Assembly: GCF_023078275.1 (NCBI RefSeq)
Contig: NC_062996.1
Coordinates: 558,001-622,000 of the forward strand
Reading direction: 5' to 3'
Source of the DNA: Leguminivora glycinivorella
Taxonomy: Eukaryota; Arthropoda; Insecta; Lepidoptera; Tortricidae
Length of the DNA: 64,000 nt
The notes under the pieces were generated by a model. The model was given only the letters and a program-made list of their open reading frames with translations. It did not search any database and was not told the origin of the DNA. Made by a program: the position numbers and the translations under genes. Below, in pieces: positions 51,906 to 62,515 of the stretch. How positions within the stretch are numbered: position 1 is the stretch's first letter; each line of letters opens with the position of its first letter.

Positions 51906-52678
51906 GAAATTAAATATGTAATACATGGATTTTTTTCCATAAAAACACTGAAATGGAACACTTTTCAGGTAAAATTAATCAGACGAAATTCGACCGATCA
52001 TTATTAGAATACTAGGTTAGAGCGGAATACCGCTAAACATACAGGATGGAAAAAAATAAGAGAAGAAAAATGCCTAATGTTATTTAACGAAAATATTTTT
52101 TTTATAAATAAAATCTGGTAAAAAAGATTTTTCTTTACTTAATTAAGAAACCGAACTGAAATTTTTATCACTGTTATCTGGTAAAATTAATGTAATTATG
52201 TAAAATGGCGGAAAGGGTGTAAAAAAATAATCGTAAGGAAAGTGCATTCATGGGAAAATGCTTTAAAACTTTTATGCTTGCTAAATAAAATATTAAGTAC
52301 TTATTTCTGCTTCGTTAGACATTTTTTAGTATAATAAAATTAATAAACTAAAGTATTTCCAGATATATATTTAAAAAATAGTCCAAATGCCAAGTAATTA
52401 TAAAGAATCCAAATTACTGGATTTTTGTAATCATAATCACTGACATTTTTAAAATAGCCGAAATCTCCGAATACACCTTACAATTAAATCATTGTAAGAC
52501 ATTCAACCTTATAACAAAGGTTAGGCTTTATAATTACGTTTTTCATTCAAGAAATCCAATTATACCGTCTTATTATATCCCTAAGTGTCATATCTTTAAA
52601 TCAATCAAAACTTATATTTTCATAATCTACGTACACAAAATAAAACATTAAAATAATAGGTATTAGTATAGTACTCAC
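51906..52678 (-). other. Beginning of the Vmat 5' intron
   Basis: AT-rich, without recognised repeats, ORFs or exons. Confidence 0.4.
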
Positions 52679-52807
52679 ATTTCACCAGCTCCCCATTTAA
52701 AAAAAAATACAAAAAAGACAAACCACGTCTTAACCGCCTGAGGTCCGAAGACCAACTGAAAATTACAGCAAGAACGGATCGCGCCCAGCCTCCGACCAGT
52801 TTGCATT
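52679..52807 (-). other. Putative non-coding first exon of Vmat
   Basis: The minus strand ends in GGAGCTGGTGAAAT|GTGAGT, a good donor, and lies about 11.4 kb upstream of the exon 1 acceptor. A TATA-like box lies about 30 bp before its proposed start. An ATG at 52806-52804 opens a 41-codon frame that would end at a TGA overlapping the Vmat ATG after splicing (TGATG). Unique sequence, not a repeat. The link to Vmat is inferred from position and strand. Confidence 0.5.
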
Positions 52808-52833
52808 GACCTGTGGCTTACTTCACTCCATTA

Positions 52834-52841
52834 CTTTATAG
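52834..52841 (-). promoter_or_regulatory. TATA-like element, candidate Vmat promoter
   Basis: CTATAAAG on the minus strand, next to a GC-rich stretch (GCGGGGGGCGGGGCGGCGC at 52862-52880) that would lie just upstream of the promoter. TCAAT about 30 bp downstream could be the initiator. Confidence 0.45.
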
Positions 52842-52880
52842 TGAAGATAACGCGTTAGGCGCGGGGGGCGGGGCGGCGCA

Positions 52881-53156
52881 AAACAAAATGGCCGACTTCT
52901 TGAAGCTGTTTTACTCTAGGCATTTGATCTTCGACTTTCTCTTTTTTAAATAAAGCTGTTTTTACACTGTACGTGTTAAGTTTTATTGAAGAGATGTATA
53001 GTTAGAGGATTTTGGGGTTTAACAGTGGGGTGTAAGGGTGGATTTTGTGTGAGGGAGACACAAAAGCTACAGGTTCTCAATAAGTTCACGCTGAAAGTGC
53101 GCGTTTGTGGCGGTTGGTGGAGAAGGTTGTAGCTGGAAGTGTTTGATTCGTATTTT
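52881..53156. other. Upstream region, no gene seen
   Basis: Unique-looking sequence with AAAATGGCCGACTTCTTGAA near the GC-rich block. May hold regulatory DNA, but no motif can be named. Confidence 0.35.
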
Positions 53157-53345
53157 TAAACCCCGACGCAAAAACGACGGGGTGTTATAAGTTTGACATG
53201 TCTGTCTGTTTGTCTGTGTGTGTCTGTGGAATCGTAGCTCCCCAACGGATGAACCGATTTAGATTTTGTTTTTTTTTTATTTGAAAGCTGAGTTAGCCGG
53301 GAGTGTTCTTTCATGAAAATCGGTTTTTTTAGACATTTTTTAAAT
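53157..53345 (-). repeat. Repeat family R copy
   Basis: AACCCCGACGCAAAAACGAC to TGTTCTTTCATGAAAATCGG. Confidence 0.7.
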
Positions 53346-53398
53346 TAAGCACAACCGAACGCATTATAAAGCACAAAGAGGAAAAGGAAACGAAACAA

Positions 53399-53636
53399 GG
53401 TACAACGGGATAAAACTCGACTGCGGGGCAAATGTAGCTGGTCCATTTTTTCCATATTTTACAATGTTTGCATTATTAAACAGAGTGTCCACCGGTTATA
53501 TATGGTAGGCGTGTTCAGTGGATACATGTAGAACTCAACATCATAGTGTAATAAATAATGGAGAAAATAGGTTAGTTTAGTCACAATTGCCCTCCAGTCG
53601 ACATTTGCCCCGCTGTACCTAAAATGTCTTTGTTTT
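53399..53636. mobile_element. MITE related to 30053-30383
   Basis: Words GTGTCCACCGGTTATATATG, TGCATTATTAAACAGAGTGT and TTTGCCCCGCTGTACC match the inverse of 30060-30380. Confidence 0.6.
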
Positions 53637-53677
53637 TAGACCCATTTAGATTACGATTCTAAACAAATTCTATCTAA

Positions 53678-53762
53678 GGCACTGGACCCACCGTGAGCTA
53701 GTAAGCTATGAGCTATCGGCTATAAAATCGAACAAAAGATAATCACTCCCGTACAAATATAA
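53678..53762. mobile_element. MITE-A left arm only
   Basis: GGCACTGGACCCACCGTGAG preceded by TAA. The hairpin partner arm is at 54537-54686, so one element was probably split by about 775 bp. Confidence 0.7.
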
Positions 53763-53977
53763 TTTTTAAGAAAAAAAAAACCGCCTTCCTTTGGGATTCT
53801 GGTGATAAATACTTTCAAATGTTGGATTATGTTATCAATTCGTCTGTATATTTTTTAATGTTTGTTATTCGATATCTCCGTCATTTCTGAACCAATTTTG
53901 AAATCTGGATGATTCTGAAGTACTTACAGATGAGAATGATTATCAGAACGGAACTCTAACCAGGGGCGGTTCACTCT

Positions 53978-54340
53978 TCATCAGCAGTTCCACTGCACCA
54001 AATGTCACTGTTCTGGACGTAAGTGCATGCTGTTCTTATAAAAATACCAAAGTCACTATAAGTGTGCCGTTCAGATTTGAGGAGTTCCGTTCTGACCATC
54101 ATCAGCAATTCCACTGCACCAAATATCACTGTTCTGGACGTAAGTGCATGCTGTTCTTATAAAAATACCAAAGTCACTATAAGTGTGCCGTTCAGATTTG
54201 AGGAGTTCCATTCTGACCATCATCAGGAGTTCCACTGCACCAAATGTCACTGTTCCGTACGTAAGTGCATGCTGTTCCTTTAAAAACACAAAAATCACCA
54301 TATGTATGCCTTTCAGATTTGAGGAGTTCCCTCGATTTCT
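53978..54340. repeat. Three-unit tandem repeat, 121-bp period
   Basis: TTCCACTGCACCAAATGTCA at 53988, 54109 (one change) and 54230, each followed by GTAAGTGCATGCTGTTC. Flanking AACCGCCTTCC / GGAAGGCGGTT words are inverted (53780 and 54520). Confidence 0.85.
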
Positions 54341-54536
54341 CCAGGATCCCATCATCAGAACTGGGTTCTGAGAAAAATGGGACCAATCTGTATGCATATA
54401 CATTCAATCAAAAAAAAATTTCAAAATCGGTCTAGTAACGACGGAGATATCGAGGAACAAACATTAAAAAAAAAAAAAAAAAAAAAACATACAGACGACT
54501 TGATAACCCCTTCCTTTGAGATTTGGAAGGCGGTTA

Positions 54537-54686
54537 AAAAGAGACACGGCGATGTTTATAGTTACTCGCCCAGCGGTGAGCTATCAATATCACCGTGTCT
54601 CTTTTATTTGCACGGGAGTGCTTACCTTTTGTTCGTTTTTATAGCCGATAGCTCATAGCTTACTAGCTCGCGGTGGGACCAGTGCC
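54537..54686. mobile_element. MITE-A right part
   Basis: GAGACACGGCGATGTTTATA to GACCAGTGCC followed by TAA. Confidence 0.75.
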
Positions 54687-54746
54687 TAAGTATAAACTGC
54701 AAACTAAATAAAATATTTGTAGAAATAATTCCATCTAAACTCACCT

Positions 54747-54921
54747 ACACCCTTCTTCACTTCGCCGGCTTTGGTCCTTAATTTCTATTACCCTCTCCCT
54801 CATACCCGTGACCCCACGTATCGCCATCTCTCTCCACCATTAAGTACAATTCCATCATTTCATTGTAGGAGAATATGTGGCATTCCTGACCCAAAGGATC
54901 CTTATGAGTCACCTGTGATAA
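54747..54921 (-). other. Unique island, possible exon
   Basis: Bounded on the minus strand by TTATCACAG at the 5' side and GTGTAG|GTGAGT at the 3' side. An internal frame reads MAIRGVTGMRERVIEIKDQS. Not repetitive. Could be an alternative 5' exon or chance. Confidence 0.25.
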
Positions 54922-54934
54922 GGGCCAAATTTGA

Positions 54935-55008
54935 CGACCGGTCTGGCTCAGTCGGTAGTGACCCTGCCTGCTGAGCCGCGGTCCTGGGTTCAAATCAAAT
55001 CCCGGTGT
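54935..55008 (+). repeat. SINE2 tRNA-like head fragment
   Basis: CGACCGGTCTGGCTCAGTCG to TCAAATCCCGG. Confidence 0.65.
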
Positions 55009-55024
55009 CTTTTAATCTTTCGAA

Positions 55025-55440
55025 AAATTAACAACGCATACCCTCTTAATATGATCATATTACCCCAAAATACCATGATAAAAAATTTCAGTTCATTCCT
55101 GTAAGAGGAACCCGTGCCGACTTGCACCTGAAGTTCCCATACAAATTACTATGGAGAAATTTGCTTAAGACACTAAGTTGATATTTTTATTTATTTCGCA
55201 TTGTTTTTTTGTTCGCATCGAGATGTTTATGTGAAATATTGTTTATACGGCAATACTATACTCGGTAAATGTCAAAAAAAATATGAAAATTAAAAATAAA
55301 ATCTATTTTTTGGATTTTCATACAATGTGTGGGAAATTGCATGAAAGTCGGCACGGGTTCCAGTTATAGGGATGAGCTGAAATTTATTTTGAGGGTGTGT
55401 TGGGGTAAAACGAGCCCATTTAGGGGGTATGCGTTACTAA
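55025..55440. mobile_element. MITE with about 95-bp arms
   Basis: AACGCATACCC, AAATTTCAGTTCAT and GAACCCGTGCCGACTT recur inverted at 55340-55435. Confidence 0.7.
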
Positions 55441-55469
55441 TTTCTGTAAATCGTAATAAAATAAGGGAC

Positions 55470-55795
55470 ACCCTAGCACAGATATTTGTTCCTGAGTCAT
55501 GGATGTTTTCTATGTATGTAAGTATGTATTTATCTATTTAAAAAAAAAATAAAAAAAATCATTTATTCAGAAAAAATAACCTGGCTACATTTATTAACGT
55601 GCCCGCCAAACTGTAAAAACAGTTTGTTGGCGGAGACATGCTCTCATATAACTAAGCCTATTTATAAGCTATAACAAATAATATTTAAGTATGTATATCG
55701 TCGCTTAGCACCCATAGTACAAGCTTTGCTTAGTTTGGGGCTAAGTTGATCTGTGTAAGGTGTCCCCAATATTTATTATTTATTAATTTTATTGG
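55470..55795 (+). mobile_element. SINE2 copy interrupted by a family V LINE tail
   Basis: GCACAGATATTTGTTCCTGA to TATTTATCTATTTA, then an inverted LINE end (55560-55690; CGCCAAACTGTAAAAACAGT), then TAAGTATGTATATCGTCGCT to GGTGTCCCCAATATTTATT. Confidence 0.7.
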
Positions 55796-56013
55796 AATTG
55801 CTATCACGACGGTGAACCAAATCTTGGTACTAAACATGTTAATTACTTACCTAGCACTAGACCCTACTCATAGTGTCGTGTTCCTGCCGGTGAGTAAGGC
55901 TGCCAGAGCTCAACGAGGGTGCGGTGTGCTGGTGACGGAAGGACCTACGTACGGAACTTATTTGTTCCGTTTATTGTCCTTTGAGTCGTCGGCAACCCGA
56001 ACCCTCCTTAGAG

Positions 56014-56066
56014 CTTGTACACTCCTTTTTGTTGTGTACTTAACACAGCAAAAAGGAGTGTACAAG
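56014..56066. other. Near-perfect 24-bp stem hairpin
   Basis: CTTGTACACTCCTTTTTG and its complement, stem 24 bp with one G/T position and a five-base loop ACTTA. It is not part of a family recognised here. Confidence 0.7.
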
Positions 56067-56091
56067 TTTCTAATGGCTTGGCAACGCGCAT

Positions 56092-56185
56092 GTGACACTC
56101 CTTAAATTTCAGGCGTCCATAGGTGACGGTGACCGCTTTCCATCAGGCCGGCCGTATGCTTGTGTGCGACGTAGTATAAAAAAAC
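56092..56185 (+). repeat. Repeat family Z copy
   Basis: GTGACACTCCTTAAATTTCA to GTGTGCGACGTAGTATAAAA. Confidence 0.55.
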
Positions 56186-56912
56186 CGGCCAAGTGCGAGT
56201 TGTACTCGCGTTTCAAGGGTTCCATACACTACAAGAAGGGTTTAAGCGCCTCCTTTTTAGTAGGACCTTAAGTCATTTTTGCGAATAATCGATATTTTGA
56301 ACAAAACGAAACAGAAATGAGTTTAAGTATATGTAATATTCAAACGCGCTCACACAATTTCAAGAGATTTGGTAACTCCTTGCAGCGGCAGTGAGTGAAA
56401 TTCGTAATTTGAGTTTTTTTCTTTTAAGTCCGACTCACGCTTGACTGTAGATTTCTAATAGGTTTTCCTGTAATCTACAGGTAGAGGACTATCTCGTGTA
56501 TTTTTATTTTTATTTTACGTTAAGTAGTTTCGGAGATAGGGGGGTCGTAATTTTTTGCCTATTTTCTTAAATTACTTCTAAATTACCAGAATAAAAAATA
56601 TAAAAAAAAAAATATTTCAGATGCTCATAAAATGTTCTTTCATTTGATATGTAACACAATATACTTTTAATAACTTTGATTTCTAATTTTCAACTTTACC
56701 CCCCCAAAACTGGCCCCCTTAATTAAATTTCATTTAATTAAATTACATGTCCGTCTTTGGGTCACAGGTTTACATATGTGTACCAAATTTGCAAGTAAAT
56801 CGGTATAGTAGTTTCGGAGAAATCGGCTGTGACAGACGGACAGACAGACACACGACTGATCCTATAAGGGTTCCGTTTTTCCTTTTTGAGGTACGGAACC
56901 CTAAAAAATTGA
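56183..56912 (-). repeat. Family T-related repeat (T')
   Basis: AAACCGGCCAAGTGCGAGTT to GAGGTACGGAACCCTAAAAA. The end rules are the same as family T, with a different interior. Confidence 0.65.
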
Positions 56913-56962
56913 AGCTTTTCGCAATTTTCGAATTAAAGTTAGTTAGAAAAGAGTTAGAAAAG

Positions 56963-57257
56963 TTAACATTTTTATATTAAAGGAAAAAATGGAAAAATTT
57001 ACGCTTCCGGCGGGACTTGAACCCGCATCATTTGCAATCCGTGCAAGGCTCTTAACCAATTGAGCTACGGAAGCCGCGCCGGACATCGCAAATCTTTCCA
57101 TGCCTTTCCTTATGTACACACGTCTTGGGGTGACGTCTAGCGTCATCTACCGACAGACTATTGGTTAAGAGCCTTGCACGGATTGCAAATGATGCGGGTT
57201 CAAGTCCCGCCGGAAGCGTAAATTTTTCCATTTTTTCCTTTAATATAAAAATGTTTA
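56963..57257. repeat. Inverted duplication carrying two tRNA-like sequences
   Basis: The left arm 56963-57074 and right arm 57146-57257 match inverted, including AACATTTTTATATTAAAGGA and TTTGCAATCCGTGCAAGGCT. The spacer is about 70 bp. Confidence 0.85.
57003..57074 (-). tRNA. tRNA-like sequence, probably pseudo-tRNA
   Basis: 72 nt with a 7-bp acceptor stem (GCTTCCG/CGGAAGC), D arm GCTC..GAGC and T arm GCGGG/CCCGC with GGTTCAAGTC. The anticodon arm is poor: the best fold gives loop ACGGATT with C instead of U at 33 and a mismatched stem. I therefore doubt it is a working tRNA. It may be the head of a SINE. Confidence 0.4.
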
Positions 57258-57477
57258 GAATCGTTAGCAGACGTTTCTGCTTGTTAAAAATAAATTTAGA
57301 AAAGTTAGTTTCAAATAAAAACGTTCTTATTGCATTTGGAGTAAATGGACCCTTTTGTGAGGTAAGTCTCATATGGTCCGGGTAAAGATAAGATAAGATA
57401 AAATGGAGGAAAATGGCTTTATGGTGTTTTTATACGGTGGTTAACAAGTATACGGCCGAATTGGACATTGTAGCGTA

Positions 57478-57835
57478 TACACCGTGTTTTTTGTTTTCCG
57501 TTAAATTCAACACGCAGTTAGGTTGATTATCAGGAACCACCCTGTATATCGCTTTTTGTTAAATTCGAAAAAAAATTTTTTTTCGTTTCCATACAAAATA
57601 AATGGATTAATTAGTGTGAGAGGACCTTAACATTAAAGTCGTTGTCACGTGTTTGACGGCACATGTCAAAACAAATAACATTAGGAAGTGGTAAGGGATG
57701 CCACACACGTGTTCAGCAATTAAATATTTTTTCTAATAATTCAATGACCGTAAAAGTTAAGACGCTAGTTTCTTAGAGAAGTTGATTGTATTTGAACTAA
57801 CGAATCTTCCCTTAAAGTTAACGGAATTCAATAAA
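57478..57835 (+). repeat. Repeat family X copy, uninterrupted
   Basis: ACACCGTGTTTTTTGTTTTC to AAGTTAACGGAATTCAATAA. It serves as the empty reference for the copies at 28280 and 30575. Confidence 0.75.
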
Positions 57836-58394
57836 AACCGGCCAAGAGCGTGTCGGGCCACGCTCAGTGTAGGGTTCCGTAGTTTTCCGTATTTTTCTCA
57901 AAAACTACAGAACCTATCAAGTTCAAAACAATTTTTCTAGAAAGTCTTTATAAAGTTCTACTTTTGTGATTTTTTTCATATTTTTTAAACATACGGTTCA
58001 AAAGTTAGAGGGGGGGGACGCACTTTTTTTTCCTTTAGGAGCGATTATTTCCGAAAATACTAATATTATCAAAAAACCATCTTAGTAAACACTTATTCAT
58101 TGTTAAATACCTATCCAACAATATATCACACGTTGGGGTTGGAATGAAAAAAAATATCAGCCCCCACTTTACATGTAGGGGGGGTACCCTAATAAAACAT
58201 TTTTTTCCATTTTTTATTTTTGCACTTTGTCGGCGTGATTGAAATACATATTGGTACCAAATTTCAGCTTTCTAGTGCTAACGGTTACTGAGATTATCCG
58301 CGGACGGACGGACGGACGGACGGACGGACGGACGGACGGACAGACAGACATGGCGAAACTATAAGGGTTCCTAGTTGACTACGGAACCCTAAAA
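57836..58394 (-). repeat. Repeat family T copy, inverted
   Basis: AACCGGCCAAGAGCGTGTCG to GACTACGGAACCCTAAAAA, with (GGAC)n at 58302-58340. Confidence 0.8.
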
Positions 58395-58711
58395 ACGGGG
58401 TGTAGAAGCCTAGGGGTGACATTCATGTTGTTCTCTCTTTAGAAAATTTACATAGATTTTTTCTCTAAATATTTTTTTATAATTTTAACAACAATGCTTT
58501 AGGAGGCAAATGAAAGGAAATTTGTAGATAAATATGTTTGGTTTTAGATTTAGATGGATTATGAATTACATATATGATTATTTATTCATTTATACATATA
58601 TTATTATTTAATTTTTTAAGAGTATTAAAAATTATAATTTACAAATCAATTTTAACAGACCATAAGATAAAGAAAACTTAAATGTGATGTGATGTTTCGT
58701 GTGTGTAACGA

Positions 58712-58855
58712 TGTCTTCAAGAAAAGAGCGTACACCCATCTTAAAGGCCGGCAACGCACCTCCAACACATCTGGTGATTCTGGTGTCCATGGGCGGCGGT
58801 GATCGCTTACCATCAGGCGACCTGTCTGCTCGTTTGCCTCCTATCCCATAAAAAA
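58712..58855 (+). mobile_element. SINE-like element, second copy
   Basis: CAAGAAAAGAGCGTACACCC to GTTTGCCTCCTATCCCATAA. See 49252-49402. Confidence 0.7.
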
Positions 58856-58889
58856 AGAAGTTAAACAGACAGTCTGAAAAATTCATAAT

Positions 58890-58975
58890 CTGAAAAAAGA
58901 TTTGTATGCAAACTGACAGTTCAAACTGACACTGACAGATCTGTCAGTGCCAGTTTGCATACAAATCTTTTTTAG
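58890..58975. repeat. Compound hairpin
   Basis: AAAAAAGATTTGTATGCAAA and its inverse ending at 58974 flank CACTGACAGATCTGTCAGTG, giving two nested stems. Confidence 0.8.
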
Positions 58976-60070
58976 GGTTCCGTAGTCAACTAGGAACCCT
59001 TATAGTTCCGTCCGTCCGTCCGTCCGCGGATATAATCAGTGACCGTTAGCACTAGAAAGCTGAAATTTGGTACCAATATGTATATCAATTACGCCGACAA
59101 AGTGGTAAAATAAAGTGAAAAAAAAAAGTTTTGTTAGGGTACCCCCCCTACATGTAAAGTGGGGACTGATTTTTTAGGGTTCCGTAGTCAACTAGGAACC
59201 CTTATAGTTTCGCCATGTCTGTCTGTCCGTCTGTCCGTCCGTCCGTCCGTCCGTCCGTCCGTCCGTCCGTCCGTCCGTCCGTCCGCGGATAATCTCAGTA
59301 ACCGTTAGCACTAGAAAGCTGAAATTTGGTACCAATATGTATATCAATCACGCCAACAAAGTGCAAAAATAAAAAGTGGAAAAAAATGTTTCGTTAGGGC
59401 ACCCCCTACATGTAAAGTGGGGGCTGATTTTTTTTCATTCCAACCCCAACGTGTGATATATCGTTGGATAGGTATTAAAAAATGAATAAGGGTTTACTAA
59501 TATCGTTTTTTGATAATATTAATAGTTTCGGAAATAATCGCTCCTAAAGGAAAAAAAAGTGCGTCCCCCCCCCTCTAACTTTTGAACCATATGTTTAAAA
59601 AATATGAAAAAAATCACAAAAGTAGAACTTTATGAATACTTTCTAGGAAAATTGTTTTGAACTTGATAGGTTCAGTAGTTTTTGAGAAAAATACGGAAAA
59701 CTACGGAACCCTACACTGAGCGTGGCCCGACACGCTCTTGGCCGGTTTTTTTTTCATTCCAACCCCAACGCGTGATATATTTTTGGATAGGTATTTAAAA
59801 ATAAATAAGGGTTTTCTAAAATCGTATTTTGATAATATTAATATATTCGAAAATAATCGCTCCTAAAGAAAAAAAAGTGTGTCCCCCCCCCCCTCTAACT
59901 TTTGAACCATTTGTTTAAAAATTTGAAAAAATCACAAAAGTAGAACTTTATAAAGACTTTCTAGGAAAATTGTTTTGAACTTGATAGGTTTAGCAGTTTT
60001 TGAGAAAAATAGGGAAAACTACGGAACCCTACATTGAGCGTGGCCCGACACGCTCTTGGCCGGTTTTTTT
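58973..60070 (+). repeat. Three family T copies in tandem
   Basis: A truncated copy at 58973-59170, a full copy at 59176-59750 with a long (GTCC)n run, and a 3' portion at 59745-60070 beginning inside the unit. All share GCTGAAATTTGGTACCAATA or CGCTCTTGGCCGG. Confidence 0.8.
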
Positions 60071-60204
60071 AGATTATGAGTGTTTCAGACTGTCTGTGTC
60101 CGGCCTTAAGGTTGTGGATACATACAGGGTGAAATAAAAAGATCCGTTCAAACTTTGCACAGTGACTTTTGAGGTCATAATGAACAACTTTTACTAGTGC
60201 CACA

Positions 60205-60680
60205 GTATAATAAAGAGTACTATCGTACAGTATGGCCACTCTCGCTCCCCCCTGAAAGTGCCGCCCACCCCCTCTCGGTTACCTCACAGTTACCGCCTGT
60301 CAAAAAGGCGAACAGTCGACCTGTCATATTTCACTCATACAAGCATAGTACGCGTTCACCTACACGAGCTTAGACTGTGTGCTACACTGAGAGAAATTTG
60401 CATTGTGAATTTAACAAGTTCGACTTGTTGCGGTTTATCCGTCTGAATCAGCCAAACGTATGTTTAAAACAATATGTGTCAGGTTGTTTTTATAAAATCG
60501 ACTTGTTGATTCAAATATATTGCCGATTCAAATGACAAGTAGCTTGTTGTTTGAACCAAAGAGCACGTAGGCGCTATTTTAACCAAAAAACTTGTTGAAC
60601 GAACATGAAAACTGGTTGTATTTTCTCTCAGTGTAGGAACGCGCCTCTTTCATATATTTGATCGCCTGTGTCCGAGGTCT
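60205..60680. repeat. Repeat family M copy, inverted, with MITE-L inside
   Basis: AGTATAATAAAGAGTACTAT to TTTCATATATTTGATCGCC, interrupted at 60381-60636. Confidence 0.7.
60381..60636. mobile_element. MITE-L copy 2
   Basis: ACACTGAGAGAAATTTGCAT to TATTTTCTCTCAGTGTA, nearly identical to 45867-46120. Confidence 0.85.
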
Positions 60681-60701
60681 ACTATGGGACCAATGACGAG
60701 A

Positions 60702-60945
60702 CGACCGGTCTGGCTCAGTCGGTAGAGACCCTGCCTGCTAAGCCGCGGTCCTGGGTTCGAATCCCGGCAAGGGCATTTATTTGTGTGATGAGCACAGATA
60801 TTTGTTCCTGAGTCATGGATGTTTTCTATGTATATAAGTATGTGTTTATCTATTTAAGTATGTATATCGTCGCCTAGCACCCATAGTACAAGCTTTGCTT
60901 AGTTTGGGGCTAAGTTGATCTGTGTAAGGTGTCCCCAATATATTA
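60702..60945 (+). mobile_element. SINE2 copy, full length
   Basis: GACCGGTCTGGCTCAGTCGG, GGGTTCGAATCCCGG, to AAGGTGTCCCCAATAT. Flanking GACCAATG and ATTGGTCCC words suggest insertion within another inverted repeat. Confidence 0.8.
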
Positions 60946-61214
60946 ATGCTGAAATCGTAAACATATATATTTCGACTGTCATGATGCCGTTCATCTATGG
61001 AACAGCCAAAATTTTTTTGCGATTTCAGCATTGGTCCCATAATAAAAGTTTTTTTTTTTAATTATAATATAATTACTCTTGGCCACAGACTAGCCAAAGG
61101 TAAAGACGTGAACTACGATGGAGTGAGCTCGCCCAGAAGATGCCTGTTCACTCTTGATTTGAAGGTTGCCGAGTTATAAAAAAAAAAAAATATATATATA
61201 TATAAAATATATAT

Positions 61215-61370
61215 ATGCTCCTGAGTCATGGATGTTTTCTATGTATATAAGTATTTATATATTATATATATCGTTGTCTGAGTACCCACAACACAAGCCT
61301 TCTTGAGCTTACCGTGGGGCTCAGTCAATCTGTGTAAGAATGTCCTATAATATTTATTTATTTATTTATA
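61215..61370 (+). repeat. SINE2 3' part
   Basis: CTGAGTCATGGATGTTTTCT to TAATATTTATTTATTTATTT. Confidence 0.7.
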
Positions 61371-61539
61371 TGAGCTCGGAAATATAGCCGTTCATTCTGA
61401 CCTAGCAATGCACGGACGAGAAGTTTCCAAAGTTGCAGAACTTTCCTAATGAGAATTTTCGGTAACTTCTGAGAATGTTCTCGAGAACGAGAATTTATCA
61501 GAATACTTAGTAACTTCGTAGTTTATACCATGATTTCGC

Positions 61540-61630
61540 CGGACTCAGCAAGTCAAGACGTAGTCCCGTGGTAGTGCTCTGGCTTCGTATGCCGATGTTC
61601 TCAGGTTCGATCCTGACAGCGATCTGTTTC
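61540..61630 (+). repeat. tRNA-like SINE head
   Basis: CCCGTGGTAGTGCTCTGGCT then CTCAGGTTCGATCCTGACAG resemble Pol III box A and B. No acceptor pairing, and it is followed by (GAA)n. Confidence 0.45.
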
Positions 61631-62062
61631 TTTTATTTATATTAGAAGAAGAAGAAGAAGACTAAAACTGTGAAGTCTGAAAGTCGAAATGTTCCCTGAA
61701 GTATAGTAAGAATTTAAGCAACTTATTGGTAACTTATCAGTTATCACTTATCAAGAAAATAGCTAACTAACTGTAATAAACAATATATTATATGTATAAT
61801 AACATATAGTTTTATACATATTATGCCCAACTTTATTTCAAGTATATTCTCTCGTTTAAACAATAAATTGCATGTTGTAGGAATATTCTTAACATTCTTA
61901 AGAATGTTTCCGCTTTTTGGGAATGTTCTGCAATTTCTACATTACTATTCTGACCTCAAAAGTCAAGTTTTTATTTCACCCTGTATTTTTAGCACTTTGT
62001 TCACATTTGCGTCTATATTTAATATCTCGATTGCACAATGTACAATTGTACATGTTGTTTTT
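61631..62062. other. Unassigned AT-rich sequence
   Basis: A 128-codon open frame from 61823 runs into family R and is not supported by any recognisable motif. Confidence 0.4.
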
Positions 62063-62220
62063 ACCCCCGACGCAAAAACGACGGGGTGTTATAACTTTGA
62101 CGTATCCGTCTGTCTGTTTGTCTGTCTGTGTGTGTGTCTAACTGTCTATCTGTGGCATCGTAGCTCCCGAACGGATGAACCGATTAAAATTTTGTTTTTT
62201 TTTGTCTGAAAGCTGAGTTA
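62063..62220 (-). repeat. Repeat family R copy, truncated
   Basis: ACCCCCGACGCAAAAACGAC to TTTGTCTGAAAGCTGAGTTA. Confidence 0.7.
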
Positions 62221-62399
62221 TTAAACCAAATTAGTTTGAAAACTAAACTTTTTTTAAAGAAAATAAAAAAATAAAATATCGAATAATATGAAAACCTCAG
62301 AAGCTCTATGTATATCGTAGACGCCTACGGCGTAGCGTTGTAGCTTTAGCTACGAAAGGCTTGCTCGCAGAAGTCGTAGAGCACAGCGTAGTTCGGTAC

Positions 62400-62515
62400 A
62401 TAGAGTAATATTGAATAGTATGGTATAGAGTTATCAGTCAAGATTTTCAAATGCAGCGCCATCTATTATTAAGTTACGACAACTTTTCATGTAACTTTCC
62501 ATGCCTAAAGGTTCC
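62400..62515. repeat. Paralogous empty site for the 47.2-kb hAT-type MITE
   Basis: GAATAGTATGGTATAGAGTT, ATCTATTATTAAGTTACGAC and AACTTTTCATGTAACTTTCC match both flanks of 47231-47766 with a single GTTACGAC. Confidence 0.9.

Noticed and set aside
55746..56105. 119-codon open frame
   Set aside because: It starts in a SINE2 tail, crosses a hairpin and ends in family Z sequence; no recognisable protein.
61823..62209. 128-codon open frame with hydrophobic segments
   Set aside because: AT-rich start and an end inside family R, whose microsatellite gives the Cys/Val/Ser run.
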